From Mixophyes australis (Eukaryota > Chordata > Amphibia > Anura > Limnodynastidae): 64,000 nt of DNA. Shown here piece by piece: positions 33,970 to 46,363 of the stretch. Where the stretch lies: contig JAVHZZ010000004.1 of assembly GCA_036250195.1 (NCBI GenBank), positions 165,335,869-165,399,868 on the forward strand, in the 5' to 3' direction. Every line of letters starts with the position of its first letter. Position 1 is the stretch's first letter. The position numbers and the translations under genes are program-made. The notes below the pieces were generated by a model. It saw only the letters and a list, made by a program, of their open reading frames with translations, was not told the origin of the DNA and ran no database searches.

Positions 33970-36900
33970 TCTATTCGCTGAGGGCTAGTATATGATTTAG
34001 ACCTTACTCACTGGTGAATCTTATACAATACACAGCATTCAGTGACTTCAGTGGAGAAGAGGAAACTGAGAAGAAAAGAATCACATGGAAGAAATCTCCG
34101 CATAGACGTATCTTTTAGAAACATTTTGTACAAAGTGGAAATATCTTTCAAATCTTTACTCACCCTCCTTGTTCACCCCATACTGATATCCTGCACTCTG
34201 ACAGAGATAAATTCTGCTGAATTAAAAATTCTAATATAACACACATACATTTTAATTATTATTTGTTGTAAGTCACACATTCTTTAATAAAATATTACAT
34301 CTCTTTTCAAAAACTTCAACCCAAATAACTAATGGTTCATATGCTATAGAAGCCTGTTCATACCTAATGGTAGTACTCCAAGGACATTTGGTATGTGTTT
34401 AATTAATGAAGCTTCTAGCTTCAGCTACTTCACAGAAGTTGAACATTTGTATACACAAGAAAGGAAGGACAATTACATTATTATCAAACTTACACTCAAG
34501 GTAGATGTAATAGCTCAAATGAACTCCACTGGCTATATCAATGTGGCAAATATATTTCCAACTATTAACATTATCCCCAAGTTACACAAGAACTCTGACA
34601 CTCACAAAAAACTGAGCCAAATAATCAAAATGATACAGATATACATGACACAATGTCTAAACCAAAGATTACCAAGAATGAGAATATTCTATATGCCCCT
34701 AAAGGCTCACATACTATATCAGATCAACTCAGATAATTTCATATCATATTATATATAATCTCATATCATACAATATCATATCATATTATATTGTATATTG
34801 CATATGTATGGAAAGAAGAAATAAAACATAATCTATGTTTTTTTTTTTCAGAATTATGCATTCGACACATTTAAGATGCTATTTTTTTAAACATTTCACT
34901 TCCCCATTTTATCACCATCTGTTTGTGTATATATATTTGTCTATTGCAGAGGTTCTTAATCTGTGGGTCAGGCCCTATGCCAGTGTGTGCTAATAAATAA
35001 TTAACTAATTCTAAATAATATTTTATATTATTTTGTTCAATGATTTAATTTCACACCATTAATATTTTAATAAGATATCTTATTATAAATGATAGACAAC
35101 TGTAAAGTAATTAATCTTCAAACGGCCACTAATCATGAAATATAAATTGTTTTTTATGATAGAGATACTAATGAAATCTGAAACTATGTCCGGTTTAAAG
35201 CTGTACCACCACTAGGAAAACATTTTACTAATGTGGCCCTTACCCCTAGCTGAAGTCCCAGGAGCTGCTACTTGCAGTTGTTTTTCCTAGGCTCTACCTG
35301 TGCTGTATGGAATCAGCAAATCATTTATGATATCCATCTTTACATGGTGTCAGAGACAAGTATATGAGTGGAAGGACCATCACAAGATTCACGGTGCAAC
35401 TCACTGACCTAGTTTTGCTGGGGCCATGAGATGAACCTGGTTCCCAATGAGGCAGCTGGAGCACATTTGTAATTTATTTTGCTAGGTTGTAGTGCAGCAT
35501 TAAGCTTTAAGATGTCCGACAATTTAATTAGTCTTTCCAATGTAGATAAATGGAAGTTACTGTTCTCTGACATCTGCAAGGCCGTAGTACCCATCCAAAG
35601 AGTTAAGGACATAAGGAAAAAAATCTTCTCTTATGATCAGAACTTTATCTCGAAAAAATCTACAGCTCTAGTGATTTCGTATTACTTTTACATATTTATT
35701 TGTGCATGATACTTGTAACTGTTTTGTATAAGGCAACTTGCAAGCTAGATCGTTTTAGGTATTTTAGGGGGCTGTGCAGCAGCAGGTTAAACTGCTTTGT
35801 AGGCATATTTTTGTGGGTACTGGAGGCCTGGTGTAAAGATATATGAAATTGACTCCAGCAGAACTATCTAGCTGCTTCTGACCCTTCCAGTTGATAATAC
35901 TTCATTCATCAGCATGAAGGCTATATTATGCTAAGCTGGGGATGTCTATATGGATCACTTATTTGTCATTTTCATTTGAAAAACTGTAGGAAAGAGGATT
36001 TCATTTATAATACAGTAAATTAAAGTATTTGGGGGTGTTTCCATATAATTACATTTTATATGTAAAATGCAACTCTTGCCTTTATTACTAACTGTTGATA
36101 AAATATAGTATATCTAATGACTGATTGTTATTTTCTGTTGAATTTATGTATAACACTGTGAATATTTTATGTAACCTTTCAAAGTGTATTTTGTTAACTG
36201 ACCTGAGTCTGACCTAGGCATGTGTCAATGGTCTTTTGAAAGTAGCCATGCCCAGAGACAGATAAGATCTCTAAGTAGTTTGTGTATGCAGAAAAGTTAG
36301 ACTTAGCCAGGCCGAACGAGCAGAGGTGAAGAACTCAGGTCTTGGAAAAATGCCAGATCTCAGGACATCCATAATTTACTTTGAAAGCCCTGTGTCATTT
36401 TGGGCATCCATCTAACTTAGGTGAAAATAAAATTTCTAAGTTGGGGTGAAGAGCCAACAAGAAATGGTTTAAAAATCCCTTGTAGCAGTAGTACAGTGTT
36501 CATTTCTTTGATGGAGACTATCAAGAATGAAATGTCCCAACTGTCTCAATTCTGTTCCCTCACACACAAGTCTTAACTAGTAAGTAGTATTTCCTAATTT
36601 ATTTTCTGAAACTCATTTGTGCAACATATTGTATGTCTTTGTTATAAATTTTTGTAAATTAACCATGGAAATATTTTTCAGATTAAACATATTTAACCTA
36701 GCGCATTTCTCTGTGATTCTTTGGGAACTTACCAAGCCCAGGGAGACTCATGCTACATGTGTATGCGATTTAAGTGTGGAACATTAATAAGTGGTTCTGG
36801 TGAACGTAAGGACACCAAAATAAATCCTTCCTTGTGGCGGAAAAGGTGTATTCATTGTTTATTAACTAAGGTAACACAAGTCATGACCAGCTGTTCAGAT

Positions 36901-38260
36901 TGCTGTATCTGAGACAGGCTGGGGTATACCTGACACTATCACTTCGAAGTGTGATTACAAAGGTTAATTGTATATGCAATATTTTATGCTGAAAATCATA
37001 TGAAGCACTCTATAACCAATGTAAAATTGTGTGAAGTCATTGAGACTACTCTACCTTTAAGAAGGAATATTAAATGTGCTATATAGCCTAATCATTGACA
37101 TTTAGGTTCTTTCCATGCTTGTAGCTTGTAAGTATCCTTGCCGGAACAAATAGTCATATTGTTTCAGACATTTAACCACAACTGTTATTTGCATGCTTCA
37201 ATCTAATTGTCTGTTTATAGGTGTCACTTAATCTAGTCCTTAAACCCCATTTGGCAATAATATGCGACGACAACAGAAAAAGTGTGCAATACTCAATGCT
37301 ACCCATATCTATCGAGAACTACACGCTCTTTTCCAATCAAAAGACTGTTTCAGGATCCTTTTCACTTCCTTAAGAGATGACAGCCTACTATACTACGGGC
37401 ATAACGAATACCTGATCTCATATGTCACATTATGCATGAACTGAAGCTTATAAATATCTTACACAACAAGATAGTCAAACTTTCAGGACTGAAGCTTCAC
37501 GGTGGATTCGACTGAGAAACGGACACTTTATTTTTATCCTTCTTTCTTTAATATCTTTAAAATTAATTTTGTTATACTTTTCAAACAAAACAAAGAAAAG
37601 CCCCAGACTGGACAATCCAATTATTTACTTTAATACTATGAAGACACTATTCTCTTTTGTGTATATGACATGGGGCTGGCTAGGCTGGGGAGCATCGGTG
37701 CTCTGGGCCTGTCCCATAGTGGGCTTCCTTGGGCTGGGTTACTGGGCTACCTGCATTTTGTTCCTTGAAAATGTTCCTAATAGGCTGGTGAGCGGAGTCT
37801 CAGCCCCCTGGGCAAATATTGATAATTCTGTAGTTTAGTGAGTTACATAATAATTATCTCAGTCTCTATGTGCAGTGGGTACTCACTATTTGCTACTGTT
37901 CTGTGTGAGTTAAAAAAGTAGGCAAATGTCTTTTAGCAATGATCCACTTCTCTGTTGATGTTCCCTTAAATTCCTCTCTTAGCTATCACTCTTAATTCCT
38001 CTCTATTTACTCAATTACTCTTTCTCATTCTGCCACGCTTATGTCCTTCTCTCATCTGTGCCTCTCTATGTCTGTCCTTTTCTCCAGCTTTCATGCAATA
38101 TTCTCCAGCTTTTCCTCACCTGCTCTCTGGTTCCTATTATTGCTTCTCTTTCCAAACAAAAGTTCCTCTGTCACCAGAAGCCCACCAAACCACCTAAAAT
38201 AGGTGATGAAAACACCTTGTAATCTATATATCACTTTCGTTTATTTCTAGGCAAATATCT
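33970..38260. other. No gene seen
   Basis: Mostly AT-rich sequence. A (CATAT)-type repeat is at 34,738-34,800. A 121-codon frame at 34,393-34,758 has AT-rich composition and no recognisable motif. The part from about 36,180 to 36,950 has some LTR-like words but no termini I can support. Confidence 0.5.
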
Positions 38261-38261
38261 T

Positions 38262-38870
38262 CAACACCCATTCAACGATTCAGATGAGACCAAAAGCAAG
38301 GTGGTGCAGTTGGACCCTGGACAGATTTTAAGGGGATTACGGACCCGGTTGGATCTCCTGTTGGTGAACACTGGCCAGAACTTTGACCCGAGGAGCCTGT
38401 TCTGGGCCTTCCAATGGATGGAATTGGTTTGTTTGTTTGTCCAGTTATGCATTCGGACACTCATGCACCGATTGAGATGAAACCAACACCAGGTGGTCCA
38501 GTTGGATCCTGGTAAGGTTTTAGGGGGTTAGGGTCCCAGTCGGACCTCCCGTTGGTGTAGGCTGGGCAGAATTTTGACCTGAGAGCCTGTTCTGAGCCAT
38601 CCACTGGATGGATTTGGACAAAAACTTCACAGACTGCAGCATTGGATCCCAGAAGACATACTAGGGGCTTGAGATCCCGGTCGTACCTCCCGTTGGTGTA
38701 TGCTGGCCAGAATTTTGACCCAAGTAGCCTGTTCTGGGCCTTCAATTGGATGAATGTGGTTTGTTTGTCTGGTTATGCATTCAGACACCCTTGCACTGAT
38801 GAGGATGCAACCAATGTAAGGTGATCCAGTTGGATCCTGGCCAGGCTTTACCATCAGTACTTCCATTTTC
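38262..38870. repeat. Diverged tandem repeat, about 155-200 bp per unit
   Basis: Three to four units share GGCCAGAATTTTGACC, AGCCTGTTCTGGGCC, GGTTTGTTTGT and CCAGTTGGATCCTGG. Units differ by 15-20% and by short gaps, and the last is partial. Frames open on either strand but no protein family is recognised. Confidence 0.8.
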
Positions 38871-39131
38871 TGGTCCTGCTATACAAACTGGAATACTGTC
38901 CTATAGCGGTGGGAGGCACACACACTTTCTCCCCTCCCCATCAGACACAAGCACACTTTTGTGACACATGGGGACATACCAGATTTTTATGCTGGGCATA
39001 TCAGCAAGGTCCCCTGCATTGATTAACCATATAAAGCTTTGTGGGGACCTCAAATTTTGTCCCCACTACGACTCAGGTCCCCACAGTGTTGGTGTGTAAA
39101 CAGGTCAATGTACCGACAAGCATATGGATGC

Positions 39132-39134
<3 letters not shown>

Positions 39135-39166
<32 letters not shown>
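39135..39166. repeat. (CA)n microsatellite
   Basis: About sixteen CA units within the presumed 5' LTR of the Gmr1-like element. Confidence 0.95.
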
Positions 39167-39169
<3 letters not shown>

Positions 39170-39384
39170 CAGGAGACAAGGAGGAGCACCTGGTCTAATA
39201 AATTAAGGAGTCAGCCAGAGCAAAGCCTGACAGGAAGCTTAAAAAGCTGGGTTTGAACTGTGTGTGGGAGACTGATGCTAAACAGTGTCCAGTGTCCAGT
39301 TAGGGACCTAACTGTGGTAGCCACAGTTTAGGACTATGGGACTGTTTATTTCTGTGAATGTTTTGTTTGATTGCTAAAGACACT

Positions 39385-40049
39385 GCCAAGACTAGCTGCT
39401 GCTAGGCTCATCTTCCTTTCTCGTCGTTCCACTTCTGTCTCCCCCCTCTACCAAGCCCTCCACTGGCTCCCCTTCCCCTACAGAATCCTTTTCAAGCTCC
39501 TCACTCTGACTTACAAGGCCCTTGCCAACTCCACATTAAAAACCCACCTTTTCTAAAAAGCCTTCCAGTCACCTGCCTAACCACCCACGTCTACCTCTCC
39601 CTCTCTTCCTTTCATACTTTCTCCCTCCCTCCTCGACTCTGTCTACGTTTTAGCCGTTTCTCCGTCTCACCATTGTGTCTCTGTCTGTCTTCCCCTCCCT
39701 TTAGATTGTATGCTTCTTTGAGCAGGGTTCTCCTGCCTCCTGTTTCCACCACTATTAACTTCGCTCTCCAGCTACTCAGCCCACCTCCTCTCTGACCTTC
39801 TGCCCTCCGACTTCGCTCGCTTCTCTCTGTTCCTCTCAGTGACTCTTAACCTGTCATCCGCGCCCACCCTCTTGGGCTAAAGTTACCAGCCTGTACTGAC
39901 TATCCGCCACCCTCTCTCTCTAGCTGTGCTTTGAGCTCCCAAAGTTATAGTGCTTACTGTTATTTGTACTGTGCTGTTTCACCTTGTACTGTGCCATTGT
40001 TTGTCCTTGTACTGCACTACGGATAGTTTGTGGCGCCCTATAAATAAAA

Positions 40050-40091
<42 letters not shown>
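39385..40091 (+). mobile_element. L2-type LINE, 5'-truncated copy 3
   Basis: The last coding blocks of the L2-type reverse transcriptase protein are present ([19 protein letters not shown] and [19 protein letters not shown]), then the 3' untranslated region and the end CGCCCTATAAATAAAAATT with an (ATA)n tail. It is flanked by TAAAGAC-like duplications (near 39,378 and 40,088), as expected for target-primed insertion into the LTR. Confidence 0.9.
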
Positions 40092-40181
40092 GACTGTTTA
40101 TCCATCCTGACAAGTAAATAAACATCAAAGTGCTTTAGAAAATCTGTGTGAGGAGCCATCTGTTTGCATGCTTTTCACAAG

Positions 40182-40195
40182 TGGTGTCAGAAGTG
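40182..40195 (+). promoter_or_regulatory. Primer-binding site, tRNA-Leu type
   Basis: TGGTGTCAGAAGTG is complementary to the 3' end of vertebrate tRNA-Leu, which ends CACTTCTGACACCA. It lies two bases after a TTTTCACA LTR end. Confidence 0.8.
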
Positions 40196-40601
40196 AGAAG
40201 TGCAAAAGACAGCTAGATAATTGTTGTCCCCCAAGCCAACAAATCCAGGGTGGTGAGTTATGCGAAACCTCCTGACTACAATGTTTGTTTGATGCATGCT
40301 TAAAGTGTTGCAATCTCTGAACACAAAAGCAAACTTTTTTTGTTGCTTGCAAGTACTGCAAAAACCTGCTTATTTAAAATGTTTGTTTGCAAATGTGTAA
40401 AACTGTTTATAACAAAATCTTGCTGCAAATGCGTGGAATTTATAGGTGATTCAAACCGTAACCACAAAGCAGGTTTATGAAATTGATTGATGGTTGTTTG
40501 TTGTGAACTACAAGAGACATACAGCCTTTCCCACAAACAAGTCTGCTGAATTTATGCTTAGGGAAGCAAAGTTTCATTTTCCTACACACAAAAATAGCAA
40601 T

Positions 40602-41300
40602 ATGGAGGAACTCTTAAGAGCTCTGGTGAATGTGACCACTAGGCAGCAGGAACAGCAGGGGGCATTACTAGCTGTAGCAGCTACACAACAAGCACAACAG
40701 GCCCAAATGCTGCAGGTTGCAGAGGTCCAGATAAAGAACACCAAACTCTTGCAAAAAGATCTAGCACAAGTGAGTCAGGTGCATGATATGTGTGAGGTGC
40801 ATGTCTTGCAGAAAATGACCGCCTCAGATGATGTGGTGGCATATCTCTTAGCCTTTGAGAAAGTCGCTATGAGACTAAAATGGCCGCCAGGAACCTGGGC
40901 GGAGAAGCTGGCGCCATATTTGAACGGTGAAGCTCAGTGTGCTTATGTTGATTTATCTGATGAGCAGGCTCTATCAGGAAGTAAAAGCTGAAATCTTGGC
41001 CTGGATAGGTGTGACTGGAGCGAGGATAGCTCAGCGCTACCATGACTGGCGTTATCTCCCAGAAAAATCGGTTTGCTCACAGATGGCTGATCTCTCTACA
41101 GTATCTCCGCATGGTGGAGATACTGGCAATTGACAATTGTGTCCGTGGGCTGGAAAGGAGCTTACAGAGATTGGTGCTAAATGCAGATCCACAGTCTTAT
41201 AAGGAACTTGCTAAGGCGATAGACCATAACTCAGCAGTACAACTCATGTCTAAGGCTCCAGAGGAGAGTCCAAAGCTATTGTTCAAGGCAAAGTGGACTG
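40602..41300 (+). pseudogene. Gag with SCAN-type capsid domain, frameshifted
   Basis: The likely start is MEELLRALVNVTTRQQEQQ; a glutamine-rich stretch follows. The capsid part runs DDVVAYLLAFEKVAMRLKWP, WAEKLAPYLNGEAQCAYVDL, then in the next frame EVKAEILAWIGVTGARIAQR, YHDWRYLPEKSVCSQMADL, and then ILAIDNCVRGLERSLQRLVL, ADPQSYKELAKAID. This is the SCAN pattern (GVT..AQR.H.W....K....QM.DL...L.........LQ.WV...P.S..E....IE). SCAN domains of zinc-finger genes are known to derive from Gmr1-type gag. Frames shift near 40,975 and 41,100. The copy is not functional. Confidence 0.88.
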
Positions 41301-41379
41301 TTTGTTTTGAATGTAATGACTGTACTATGGCTAGGTGTAGGTCAGCCTTTCGTAGTTGCTGCACTATGATTCCCTCCAC

Positions 41380-42262
41380 GGGGAGTCCCTTATCATTCCG
41401 AGTGACTGTCCTGGTGAATAGGCCCTGGTGGATTCAGAAATCTAGGTTGACATTAGTCTTCAGTTCTTTGATTCCAAAAGAGATGTCTGCAAGTTTACCT
41501 AAAGTGAAAGTGATGTGCATTCATGGAGCTACTGCAGAGTACAAGCAGAGTCTACTTCCAATTACCCTAAAAGGCAAACGTTTGAAGTAGTGGCTACTAT
41601 AGCCCTAAAACTATCCTGGGACAAGACTTCCCCATGTTCCATGAGGTTCTTAATGACCGGATCCGGCTGGACATATCGACAACTGACAGCTGATAGTCCA
41701 ATCTTAAAGGAACCTGTCCTACTCTCACTGTCACCAGGAAAAGAGACAACAGAACTGTTGCTTATGGATGCTGAATACAGATACACGACCTTTACTGGTC
41801 CCAATTCTCACCCAAGGAAACAAAAGGGGAAATTTACCAGTCACCTGTCATGGAGACTTTGGGCTCAGCAGAGCAAGTTGAGAACTGGTTCCCAGTTCCA
41901 AGACTCATTTCATTGTAGGACTTTGCTAGGGATCAACATAATGATGCTAACCTAGAAACTGTATTTAGATCTGTGGTAAAAGTTAATGATGTGGTGAAAG
42001 CTGCCAGGCTGGCAGAATGTGTACCGTATTTCTTTATTAAAGGGGATTTGTTGTATAGGGCGGGGGTTGTTCAGGGAAGGAAAGTTGAACAGCTATTAAT
42101 ACCACAGGTACACGTGCTTTTAATATTGGAAACCGCACATACACATCTTTGTGGGGGTCATTTAGGAGATGAGATTCAGGAAAGAGTTTAACTACGCTGT
42201 TACTGTCCAGGATTACATAGTGCTTTAAAAAGCTATTGCTTATCCTGTCCAGAGTGTAAAAA
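41380..42262 (+). pseudogene. Protease-like and integrase zinc-finger remnants of Gmr1-like pol
   Basis: Near 41,390-41,650 there is a retropepsin-like stretch with a likely LVDS-E remnant (CTGGTGGATTCAGAA) and LGQDFPMFHEVL, all out of frame. Near 41,950-42,260 an integrase N-terminal finger is clear: VPYFFIKGDLLYR, QLLIPQVHV, ETAHTHLCGGHLG, a stop, then YCPGLHSALKSYCLSCPECK, the HHCC arrangement. The catalytic core was not found; sequence to 42,560 has short basic frames without motifs. Confidence 0.75.
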
Positions 42263-42599
42263 TACCTCTCCAAAACCTGACTACAGGGCCCTATTCTTGT
42301 ATAGAAAGAAGAGATATAGAGTCCGCCAGTTGAATAAAAATCAAGAACGACAAGTTAAACATGTCGCTTTTCTAAAAACCTGGCATGAGGAGACCCCATT
42401 GTGAGGGCATAGACTAGGACCTAAACTTAGAACTGCAGATGCCCACTTCTATAAAAATATACCTCCCGCAGTATCCACTTCACTGGGGTTGAAGAAGCCA
42501 AAAGGATGGGTGTATGACAAAGAAGGACGTTTTGCGTTCCCTGCGAGTCCACTTCGTATAGCTGGACGACGCTAAGGGGTGAGGTATGTGTCAATTGGG

Positions 42600-43559
42600 A
42601 CACTCTGCCGCCTTCTAATAGAGGAAAGAGTAATGGTTTCCCTATGAAACCACAGCCTAAAGGTGCAGAGAGGGTTAAATCTGCACACACACACACACAC
42701 ACGCACACACACGCATAAACACCCACTAGACTAGAGTAGATACACATTATAAACACCATAATACACAACAAGAACTGGCACATTGAAGCACTGAGCCAAG
42801 TTTGGAAGCCATTGGAAAATAATTTGACTGACATTGTTTTACAAATCTCCTGACAACAATCTTTCTTAAAAAGTCAAAGTTGTGAGAACCTCTATGGTGT
42901 GCCTCTGGTAGGGAAATTACATTATAAGCTCCACTGGAGCATGGTTTGAATACAATGTTCTGCTTATAGGGCTCTGTGGAATATGTTGGTCCTAAAGGAT
43001 GAGAATAATATTATCTAGCAGCACCGCAAAACATTTTATTCCCATCTGATATATCCAGAAACCTCAAATTTACACATGTAAATTTACACACAATAAGTTT
43101 GCCAACATCTAACAGCAAAACAGATTGAGTATGTCAATGAACAGTTCACAGAACCACACTCAATTAGAAAAACAGCAGTAGGCTGATGTCTGGGACTCCT
43201 GCAAGTTGGAAGATACTTAGCTAACCTCAAACCTGCTAGCACACTTCCAAAAGTTAATTCTCCTATTGGCAGAAGAAATGTAACTATAGGGCCTATGTCA
43301 TATTAGGACTTGTTACTGGTGACTGGTGTATTAGTGTGAAATAACACCTCCCAATATCCAAGGGACTTTTAATGGTTTTGCGTTCAGTAGTTTTGATTCA
43401 ACAATAAACAACAAATATTTGCAGATGGCTGGTTTATTATTAGGAAAACATTTTAAAAAATAAATCAGATTGCTACGCCAAAAATATGTATGTCCTACAC
43501 AGATATCCAATATGCACAATAAGTTATCTATGGTGCTAGCTGTTGTACTTTTTATATCA
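42600..43559. other. No gene seen; (CA)n tract
   Basis: Possible 3' LTR remnant up to about 42,830, with a (CA)n tract at 42,683-42,713; the rest is unique-looking. Confidence 0.5.
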
Positions 43560-43866
43560 ATCACAAAGCAATGTTAACAGAGAAGGTTTGAAATCTCTAC
43601 CTGGCAGAATCGCGAGGAATGCAGAAGCCAGCAGACAGAAAGTCATGTGACTTTCTGGGACTATGCTATTATTAGGGGTGTTAAATGAGTAATACAGGGA
43701 GGCGGCGGATGTAAATATTTTATAGCAAGGCTTCTACTTTTTCCATTCAGCGCTTCTATGAATTACTTCGATAACACCCCTAATAATAGGAATGCCGTCT
43801 TCTGCATTCCTCGCAATTCTACCAGGTAGTGATTTGAAACCTTCGGTGTTAACATTGTTTCGTGAT
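43560..43866. mobile_element. Foldback MITE (307 bp)
   Basis: The ends are ATCACAAAGCAATGTTAAC and GTTAACATTGTTTCGTGAT. Arms continue pairing inward (CGAGGAATGCAGAAG against CTTCTGCATTCCTCG; TATTATTAGGGGTGTTA against AACACCCCTAATAATA). Little unpaired centre remains. No coding. Confidence 0.88.
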
Positions 43867-43869
43867 TGG

Positions 43870-45044
43870 CAGCTTCTGCCTTCTCAAGTCGGGTAAGTAC
43901 TTGTCGGTGTCGGTGTAGTGGTAGTCACGTTACTACCACAGTTTCTTACAACCAATGAATGCAAGTTAGTGATAAGTGTTGCATTTACTGTTGATATTCA
44001 CCATTCATAAATACTGAATGACTACATATTCTCTGTACATTGCTGGGTAAATGACTGGTGCTATATACATAAACAATAATAAAAATAATAATAATGAATA
44101 GTGTGTGACCAAACTGTATTAGTTAGCGTAAACATCAACACCATGTGGGTAACCACATGTCATGCTCAGTGTAATTAGTGATCTGTGTAACATGTAATAA
44201 TGAGTACACTAAGTGGGACAATTTGAAAAGAAAAGGAAAAGGAAGATACCATAGGAATTAGGAGAGCTTTGAAGAATGAAAATAATAAGGTATTGGAGTC
44301 TTTATTTCAAATAAAGGAAATGTTTCTTCCTTACTGCTTTACCATAAGACACTAGAGATCCCAGCCCTAGATGCCAGGGCTTGCTGGCATCTTTAGTTCT
44401 ACAAGCTCCTGTATATCCAAGCACCCAATGGCTGGCAGGGCTTTCTGGGACCACTGCACAGTGGTGTTGGTCCCAGTGTTATCAGCAGGGGGCTGGTTTT
44501 TCCTGGGGGCCTTGCATTTTATTGAGTCCCACTATAACAATAGGACACCACACTGTAGATTTCTCTCTTATAGAATCAATGAAGAAAAACAAAAGCGCAC
44601 ACAGCATTTAATATGAAAACCTATAATACAAGCTTTTTACATGCACCTAAATGATATTAACAAAATACACATATTAGTGCTTTCAGTAAATATAAGCTAA
44701 TTTTGCTCTCAGCTCCATATGTCCACACATTAATACCATACACAGTCCACTGTATAGTAACAGTAGAGCAACAATATATGTATAGTGCTGATAAAGTCTA
44801 TTGTCACCTGAAGATTACAGTGATTATCAGACAATTGTATGCACAGGACATGTAGTCTCCAGAAAGAGATCCGGATAAATATCCCTTTTTTATGCTGACA
44901 GTTCAAGACACTAATAATGAGTTAATAATGAGTTAATTACACATATGCAAGCCACATTCTAATACATCTCATATTCAGCACTTCACCCTAATGGTCAGAT
45001 GTTTCTGTGTCCCTGCAGCAATTGTAAAGTTCCTTGCTTGATAT
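43870..45044. other. No gene seen
   Basis: Sequence near 44,340-44,530 (GCCAGGGCTTGCTGGCATC and similar) resembles old repeat DNA, but termini are unclear. The overlapping 76- and 81-codon frames there are not convincing genes. Confidence 0.5.
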
Positions 45045-45049
45045 CAGTA

Positions 45050-45347
45050 TCAGGGACGCACGCAGGATTGTCAGGGGGGGTTCCCCCCCATACCAAAAAA
45101 AAACAAACAGGCAAAAGAGCGGCTGCAGCAGCTCCGTTTCGGCAGCGAGCACTGTACTATACAGCAGCGGCGGCGCTGTCAAAGAAGGGTCCGCGGCGGT
45201 GCTGTATACAATACAGCACCGCTGAGAACGCTTCTTTGACAGTGCCGCGGCTGCTGTATAGTACAGTGCCGCTATGGTTGGCACAAAGTTAACGGAGGGG
45301 GGGGGGGGTTTCTGGAGACTCAGAAACCCCCCCTGCGTGCACCACTG
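45050..45347. mobile_element. GC-rich palindromic MITE with 5-bp duplication
   Basis: The left end CAGGGACGCACGCAGG and right end CCTGCGTGCACCACTG are inverted repeats. AGTAT flanks both sides (45,045-45,049 and 45,348-45,352). The centre is a long hairpin: GCACTGTACTATACAGCAGC pairs with GCTGCTGTATAGTACAGTGC, and GGCGGTGCTGTAT with ATACAGCACCGC. The end GAAACCCCCCCTG-GTGCACC is shared with the insertion at 56.2-56.8 kb. Confidence 0.88.
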
Positions 45348-45352
45348 AGTAT

Positions 45353-46363
45353 ATGTGGCAACAGTATTCCATAGACTCTGTTGGAAGCAGAACTCCTACA
45401 TGTTTCTCTGCTTTCACTATGCACTTTCCTCTCTCTCTGAGCTTGTGCACTAGTATGGTTTGAAATGGGCAGGATCAATACCCATGGTGTGTTAGACAGT
45501 GGCAATATCCATCACACTTAGCCAGTTAGCGTTGTTTCCAAACATTCTACATAGAGCATGATGGGATTATAATATATATAATCAACAGCACTTATAGACC
45601 AATGTTCTTTTCTAGGAATCAGCTATGATAGTTTTGAGAGGAGAAATTATACCAGTTCCACAGACATGATAATAAAACAGGGCCAATGCTCTCGAACTTG
45701 AGATGAGATAGCGCATCGCTTGATATTATTCTTGCTCAAGGATAGTACTCAGGGTTAAAAATTATCATCTTTGTTAAAAATGTGAAAGAATGTTATAAAT
45801 GTTCTAAATAATTTTTGCAAATTGTTTGAAGACCTTTTCACCATTCCAATATACTTTAATTCATCTTATCAAAAAGTTATTCCTAAAGCAAGATGAGATC
45901 AAAAAGAACTTGCATCATCTAGTCCTATATCTCTTTTAAATGTGGGGGAGAAGCTCTTTGTCAAACTCTAGAAAACTATTGATAGCAATCCACTAGAAAA
46001 TACGGAAGACTTTTATTCTTGATTTTACTAATTGTAAAGTGTGACACTGATCCCTCCACTCACATATAATTCTGATATAATAGCTGTCTGCTTTATTTGT
46101 CACATAAACAAACAATTTCTTCTTGGCGAGCTTTAACACTGACCTAACATAGACCACCTGTCTATTAGATCGGCCAGCTTGTCCAGCATCGATAGTAAAC
46201 ACAAACCTTATAAACCCTAAACTTCTTCCACAGCTCTAAAACTAGCAAAGTGCCAGTTTTTTTCACTATGCACTCTTGCTACTTTACGGCATCATTATTT
46301 TATTTAGATATGCGTGTCCAGCATGGTTACACATATGTAAGAAATGTGACTGAAAACTCCATG
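45353..46363. other. No gene seen
   Basis: Unique-looking AT-rich sequence with no recognisable family. Confidence 0.55.

Larger units (their letters stand above)
39030..42600 (+). mobile_element. Gmr1-like Ty3/gypsy retrotransposon, degraded
   Basis: The order is: 5' LTR remnant (broken by a LINE fragment, ending TTTTCACA at 40,179), a tRNA-Leu primer-binding site, gag with a SCAN-type domain, a short protease-like stretch, and an integrase zinc finger. A purine-rich AAGGGGTGAGGTA followed by TGTGTCAATTGGG near 42,585 may be the start of the 3' LTR. No reverse transcriptase is visible between gag and the integrase finger. In known Gmr1-type elements the integrase precedes reverse transcriptase, so the order fits. 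Left boundary uncertain. Confidence 0.75.

Noticed and set aside
34393..34758. 121-codon plus-strand frame
   Set aside because: AT-rich composition, no domain or splice context, and only a vague resemblance to a PKLHK-type motif.
36180..36950. Possible LTR or ERV piece
   Set aside because: Some LTR-like words but no TG...CA ends, duplications, primer site or coding remains.
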